A stretch of 60,712 nt of DNA, from positions 1 to 60,712 of the forward strand of contig JANQMU010000020.1 in NCBI GenBank assembly GCA_028279875.1, read 5' to 3'. This DNA comes from Rhizobiaceae bacterium (lineage in GTDB: Bacteria > Pseudomonadota > Alphaproteobacteria > Rhizobiales > Rhizobiaceae). Under the pieces are notes generated by a model, which ran no database searches, was not told the DNA's origin, and saw only the letters and a list, made by a program, of their open reading frames with translations. Positions 57,230 through 60,712 of this stretch are shown one piece after another; position 1 is the stretch's first letter, and every line of letters begins with the position of its first letter. Position numbers and translations under genes: made by a program.

Positions 57230-58504
57230 ATGAATGTGCTTCTGATCGGGTCCGGCGGACGGGAACATTCCCTGGCCTGGAAAATCGCTGCCTCGCCGCT
57301 GCTGGAGACTTTTTTTTGCGTGCCCGGCAATCCCGGCATAGCGCAGCACGCAACCTGCATCGACATGGATGTCGATGACCATGACGCAATCGTTTCGCTC
57401 TGCCGCGAAAAGGGAATCACGCTGGTTGTCGTCGGGCCGGAAGCGCCGCTGGTGGCCGGTTTGTCGGACCGGCTGGAACAGGCCGGCTTTCCGGTGTTCG
57501 GCCCCAGCGCCGCGGCGGCGCAACTCGAAGGGTCGAAGGGCTTCACCAAGGATCTGTGCGACCGGTTCGGCATCCCGACCGGTGCCTATATGCGTCTTGA
57601 CAATGCGTCGAAGGCGAAAGCCTATGCCCGCCAGATGGGCGCACCAATCGTCATCAAGGCGGACGGGCTTGCCGCCGGCAAGGGTGTGACGGTCGCGCAA
57701 ACGCTCGAAGAGGCCTTTTCGGCCATTGACGAGTGTTTCGAAGGCGCTTTTGGCGTCGCCGGCGCGGAGGTGGTGGTCGAAGAATTCCTTACCGGTGAGG
57801 AGGCCAGTTTCTTTTGTATCTGCGACGGAACACAGGTTTTGCCGTTCGGCACGGCGCAGGACCACAAGGCCGTCGGCGATGGCGATACCGGCCCCAATAC
57901 GGGCGGCATGGGCGCCTACTCGCCCGCTCCGGTGATGACCGATGAGCTTGTCCAACGCACCATGGATGAGATCATCAAGCCAACCCTCGCCGGCATGGAA
58001 GAAATGGGGCTCCCCTTCCGGGGCGTGCTCTATGCCGGTCTGATGATCACTGAAAGCGGGCCGCAGCTCATTGAATACAATGTCCGCTTCGGCGACCCCG
58101 AGTGCCAGCCGCTGATGATGCGGTTGAAGGACGATGTCCTGATGCTGATGAAGGCGGCCGTCGACGGTCAGTTGTGGACGATGAGCACGCGGTGGAAGGA
58201 CGAGACGGCTTTGTGCATCGTCATGGCGGCCAGGGGATATCCCGGCACCTATCAAAAGGGAACGCCGATCGGCAATCTGGATGAGGCGTCGGCCGATGAC
58301 GGCGTTGAGATCTTCCATGCGGGCACCGCCCTTGCCGATGGCCGGCTGGTGGCCAATGGCGGCCGCGTTCTCGGCGTGACGGCCCTCGGCGCATCCGCGC
58401 GGGAGGCCCAGCAGAAGGCCTATCGGGCCGTCGACTTGATCGACTGGGATGACGGCTTCTGCCGATGGGATATCGGATGGCGTGCCATCGCCCGGGAATC
58501 CTGA
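57230..58504 (+). CDS. purD: Phosphoribosylamine-glycine ligase (GAR synthetase)
   Basis: PurD joins phosphoribosylamine and glycine with ATP in purine synthesis. The 424-residue ATP-grasp protein has [18 protein letters not shown], a [13 protein letters not shown] region, [42 protein letters not shown], then [17 protein letters not shown]. Length and motifs are complete. GGGAG lies upstream of the ATG. It is divergent from ubiA, with 130 bases between the two starts that must carry both promoters. Confidence 0.97.
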   Translation: MNVLLIGSGGREHSLAWKIAASPLLETFFCVPGNPGIAQHATCIDMDVDDHDAIVSLCREKGITLVVVGPEAPLVAGLSDRLEQAGFPVFGPSAAAAQLEGSKGFTKDLCDRFGIPTGAYMRLDNASKAKAYARQMGAPIVIKADGLAAGKGVTVAQTLEEAFSAIDECFEGAFGVAGAEVVVEEFLTGEEASFFCICDGTQVLPFGTAQDHKAVGDGDTGPNTGGMGAYSPAPVMTDELVQRTMDEIIKPTLAGMEEMGLPFRGVLYAGLMITESGPQLIEYNVRFGDPECQPLMMRLKDDVLMLMKAAVDGQLWTMSTRWKDETALCIVMAARGYPGTYQKGTPIGNLDEASADDGVEIFHAGTALADGRLVANGGRVLGVTALGASAREAQQKAYRAVDLIDWDDGFCRWDIGWRAIARES

Positions 58505-58610
58505 AAAACAAGCGCATTGCGGGGGTTTTGTTTACGGGCGATTAACCACGCATGAACACCGGATGAAAACCCTTCTTCGCTATGCTCCGGGCACAATCCG
58601 GGAGAGCGAA

Positions 58611-59216
58611 ATGAAACGCCGTATCCTTCTGATATCAGTCTTGATCCTTTCAGCCGGGCCGGCTCTTGCCGACGATTCCGTCATCACCATCGGATCAGCA
58701 AGCACCGGTGCAGACAGCATCATCACGATTGACTGCTCGTCCTGTCCACCGCTGAAGGTCAAGGAGAAGGGTCCGCAAGTCCATGGCGTCGAGGTCATAG
58801 AGACCGAAATCGGCGGCGAGAAGAAGATCGTCCAGACCGATAATCTGATGGGCGGCAGCCCGGTCCGCTATGTCAAGACATCCACCACAGGCCCGCAATC
58901 GGCCGGCGAGGTCATCGCCCACACCAATGGCGGCACCAGCGTCACGGTCGGCCATGAGGGGACTATTCATGTGCGCCCGGGTAACGAGCCGGTCACCGTC
59001 AGTGCCGGAGACCAGACCACCTATAGCGGCGGCGGCGAGTTCCATGTCGAAGAAGTCACACCCAGGCACAATGGACAAGACGGAGTCGACGGCGGTTCGC
59101 AGACCTCGTCGGTCAACATGAATGATGCCGAGAACGATGTGGTGGGCGGCGAAGTCGTCAATGGCAGCGAGATCGAAAACGGTACCCGGATCATCGAGTT
59201 GCGCCCGACCCATTAG
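58611..59216 (+). CDS. HPE1-like secreted protein
   Basis: This 201-residue protein has a signal peptide ending PALA-DD (residue 20). A short N-terminal domain follows with SIITIDCSSCPPLKVKEKG and MGGSPVRYVKTS. This closely resembles the plant virulence effector HPE1-like domain annotated in many Hyphomicrobiales, as I remember it. The rest is acidic and glycine-rich, with repeats of V, G, N and T (TTYSGGGEFHVEE, GGEVVNGSEIENG). The ATG at 58611 has GGGAG eight bases upstream. The name reflects a homologue in a plant-pathogen study; it does not prove virulence here. Confidence 0.65.
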   Translation: MKRRILLISVLILSAGPALADDSVITIGSASTGADSIITIDCSSCPPLKVKEKGPQVHGVEVIETEIGGEKKIVQTDNLMGGSPVRYVKTSTTGPQSAGEVIAHTNGGTSVTVGHEGTIHVRPGNEPVTVSAGDQTTYSGGGEFHVEEVTPRHNGQDGVDGGSQTSSVNMNDAENDVVGGEVVNGSEIENGTRIIELRPTH

Positions 59217-59227
59217 GCCCGGTTCGT

Positions 59228-59866
59228 CTATTTTACCTGTTCAAGAGTTGAGTATTCAGCCGGCCACGGCTCCCGCCAGGCATCGAGACGTTCCATCCGG
59301 TCGCGCCACCGGCCGATTTCGGGAAAATCATCAAGCGGCAGCCGGGCCTCTTTCCATCGCGGCATAAAGGTCGCCACGCCGAAATCGGCGACGGTCAGCC
59401 GATTGCAGGCGACATGATCCCTGGTTTTGAGATGGTCGTTGAGGACCCCGGCGAATTGCCGGAAAAAGCCCATCGCGTCATCGATCTCGGCCTGGTCCGG
59501 TTCGCCGGCACCAAACAGGCCCTTGAGGAAATACTCGAACCACAACCGACCGGCGTGACGGGAAAAATGCGCCGTATCCCAGTTCAGCCATTTCATGACC
59601 TCGACCTGGTCAACCGGATCGTCCGGCCATAAATCGGATCCGGCCTTGTGCGCCAGGTAGACCATGATCGCATGGGCCTCCCACAATCGAACATCGCCGT
59701 CCTCAAAGGCCGGCGTCTTGCCGTTGGGATTGACCGCCAGATAGGCGGACTGCTTGTGTTCGCCCCGGGCGAGATCGATGCGGACATATTCCACGGGCAG
59801 GTTCAGATATTTTGCCACGGCGCAGGGTTTGTGGGGATTGGGCGTTTCCGAATAGTAAAGCCTCAT
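59228..59866 (-). CDS. Glutathione S-transferase family protein
   Basis: This 212-residue protein has the thioredoxin-like N-terminal domain (YYSETPNPHKPCAVAKYLNLP, then NPNGKTPAFEDGDVRLWEAHAIMVYLA, where Glu-Ala/Ser positions bind glutathione). The all-helical C-terminal domain follows with LTVADFGVATFMPRW. It could detoxify electrophiles or act as a dehalogenase-like or isomerase enzyme; the class is not clear. ATG 59866 is preferred over an ATG two codons upstream, because GGAG stands seven bases before it. It converges with the HPE1-like gene and lies downstream of glyS. Confidence 0.9.
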   Translation of the reverse strand: MRLYYSETPNPHKPCAVAKYLNLPVEYVRIDLARGEHKQSAYLAVNPNGKTPAFEDGDVRLWEAHAIMVYLAHKAGSDLWPDDPVDQVEVMKWLNWDTAHFSRHAGRLWFEYFLKGLFGAGEPDQAEIDDAMGFFRQFAGVLNDHLKTRDHVACNRLTVADFGVATFMPRWKEARLPLDDFPEIGRWRDRMERLDAWREPWPAEYSTLEQVK

Positions 59867-59955
59867 GATCATCTCCTGACAGGACGGTTGCAATGACAGA
59901 ATGTGTCGCAATCACATTGCTTTCAAGGCCATGGAGGAATCGTGCCGATCCCGCC

Positions 59956-60712
59956 CTATCCGCTGATGCGAGAGAAATCGGCGACGGTTTGCGTTGCGGC
60001 GCGGATCCGGCGCAGCAATGCCAGGCGGTTGCCGCGCAGCGCGGAGTCATCGACATTGACGAGAACCGTGTCAAAAAACGCGTCGACCGGCCCGCGCAGA
60101 TGGCCGAGCGCCCGCATGGCGGCCGCAAAATCCTCGCGCCGGACCGCCGCGGCGGCTTCACCTTCGGCCATCTCGATGGCACCGAACAGGTCCCTTTCGG
60201 CCTGTTCGCGCAGCAGGACGGGATCGACCGTCGCGGCAATCGATGTCTGTTTCTTCTCCTCGGCGGCAACGATATTGGCCGCCCTTTTGGCGCCGGCCAG
60301 GAGGTTCCGTCCATCCTCCGTGTCGAGCAATGCGCCCAGCGCCTCGACCCGCCTGACCGCCATCAGGAGATCGTCGGTGTCGGGCGAAATCACGGCATCG
60401 ATCAAATCATGGCGAGCACCCCTGTCGCGCAGGTGGACCTTCAGGCGATCGTGGAAGAAAGATAAAAGGTCCGGCGAAACATCGACCTTGGCGAGCGGCA
60501 GACGAATCTCGTTTTCCAGCAGCAGCCGGATGACACCGAGGGCAGCGCGGCGCAATGAGTACGGGTCTTTAGAGCCGGTCGGCTTTTCATCGATCGACCA
60601 GAATCCGGTCAGCGTATCGAGCTTGTCGGCCAGCGCGACCACGATCGACACCAAGTCGTCCGGCACGGTGTCGGCCGGGCCCTGCGGCTTGTAGTGCTGT
60701 TCGATGGCGGCC
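59956..60712 (-). CDS. glyS: Glycine-tRNA ligase beta subunit, 3' part (runs off the right edge)
   Basis: GlyS is the beta subunit of the alpha2-beta2 glycyl-tRNA synthetase. Only the C-terminal 250 or so residues are present. The frame is open to the window edge and begins ..[17 protein letters not shown], continuing into [38 protein letters not shown] and the C-terminal anticodon-binding (DALR-like) region with [18 protein letters not shown] follow. The stop codon at 59956 is real, so the 3' end is complete. The 5' part and glyQ should lie to the right. Confidence 0.95.
   Translation of the reverse strand, partial: AAIEQHYKPQGPADTVPDDLVSIVVALADKLDTLTGFWSIDEKPTGSKDPYSLRRAALGVIRLLLENEIRLPLAKVDVSPDLLSFFHDRLKVHLRDRGARHDLIDAVISPDTDDLLMAVRRVEALGALLDTEDGRNLLAGAKRAANIVAAEEKKQTSIAATVDPVLLREQAERDLFGAIEMAEGEAAAAVRREDFAAAMRALGHLRGPVDAFFDTVLVNVDDSALRGNRLALLRRIRAATQTVADFSRISG

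Overview
The window is chromosomal DNA of high G+C content from an alphaproteobacterium, most likely of the order Hyphomicrobiales (Rhizobiales). The evidence is a CcrM-type GANTC methyltransferase, an aa3-type cytochrome c oxidase assembly operon in the order coxB-ctaD-ctaB-coxF-ctaG-ctaE-DUF983-surf1, an invasion-associated locus B (IalB) protein, a DUF6101 protein, an HPE1-like secreted protein and a RibB-RibX protein. No rRNA, tRNA, CRISPR array or intact mobile element was seen. I cannot name the genus.

Layout. 0-1 kb: a truncated secreted protein, a small cysteine-rich secreted protein and a remnant of what looks like an IS1380-family transposase. 1-7.7 kb: smc, a DsbA-like lipoprotein and DciA on the minus strand, divergent from mutY and a HAD phosphatase. 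7.7-12.2 kb: an accessory-looking block with an acidic-tailed secreted protein, a tandem-repeat/beta-lactamase-fold hydrolase resembling polyglycine hydrolases, and a LuxR-type regulator. 12.2-14.9 kb: ccrM, a second HAD phosphatase and a lipoprotein. 15-21.3 kb: thrC, an M16 peptidase, a GNAT acetyltransferase and a membrane PAS/degenerate GGDEF/EAL protein in one run. 21.3-23.5 kb: yqgE, a lone DsbD-alpha-like protein and a peroxiredoxin.

23.5-32.5 kb is one long minus-strand block. It holds the cytochrome oxidase genes and their copper, haem and Surf1 assembly factors, then ispH, thrB and rnhA. A 53-residue CoxF-like membrane protein lies between ctaB and ctaG. 32.9-37.8 kb: ialB, a DUF1801 protein, tldD, a polysaccharide deacetylase, pdxH and a surface lipoprotein.

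38-48.8 kb is a plus-strand housekeeping run: a DnaJ-like chaperone, fabI, a histidine phosphatase, aroC, ribB-ribX, a histone-deacetylase-like amidohydrolase, xseB, dxs, a small secreted protein, tlyA and a TrmA/RlmD-type RNA methyltransferase. It links type II fatty acid synthesis, the shikimate and riboflavin pathways, isoprenoid (MEP) synthesis and rRNA modification. 48.9-50.1 kb is an insertion-like stretch carrying a self-inhibited (class II) Fic protein, whose promoter region carries four 10-bp repeats. 50.1-60.7 kb: an enoyl-CoA hydratase and an acyl-CoA dehydrogenase with a LiuR/FadR-like operator, then tsaC, a D-2-hydroxyacid dehydrogenase, DUF6101, ubiA, purD, an HPE1-like protein, a glutathione transferase and the 3' part of glyS.

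The most unusual parts are the 7.7-12.2 kb block, with paired inverted operator-like motifs in front of the hydrolase, and the Fic gene with its helically phased repeats. Most of the rest is conserved housekeeping gene order. Product names come from motifs and recollection of families; no database search was possible.
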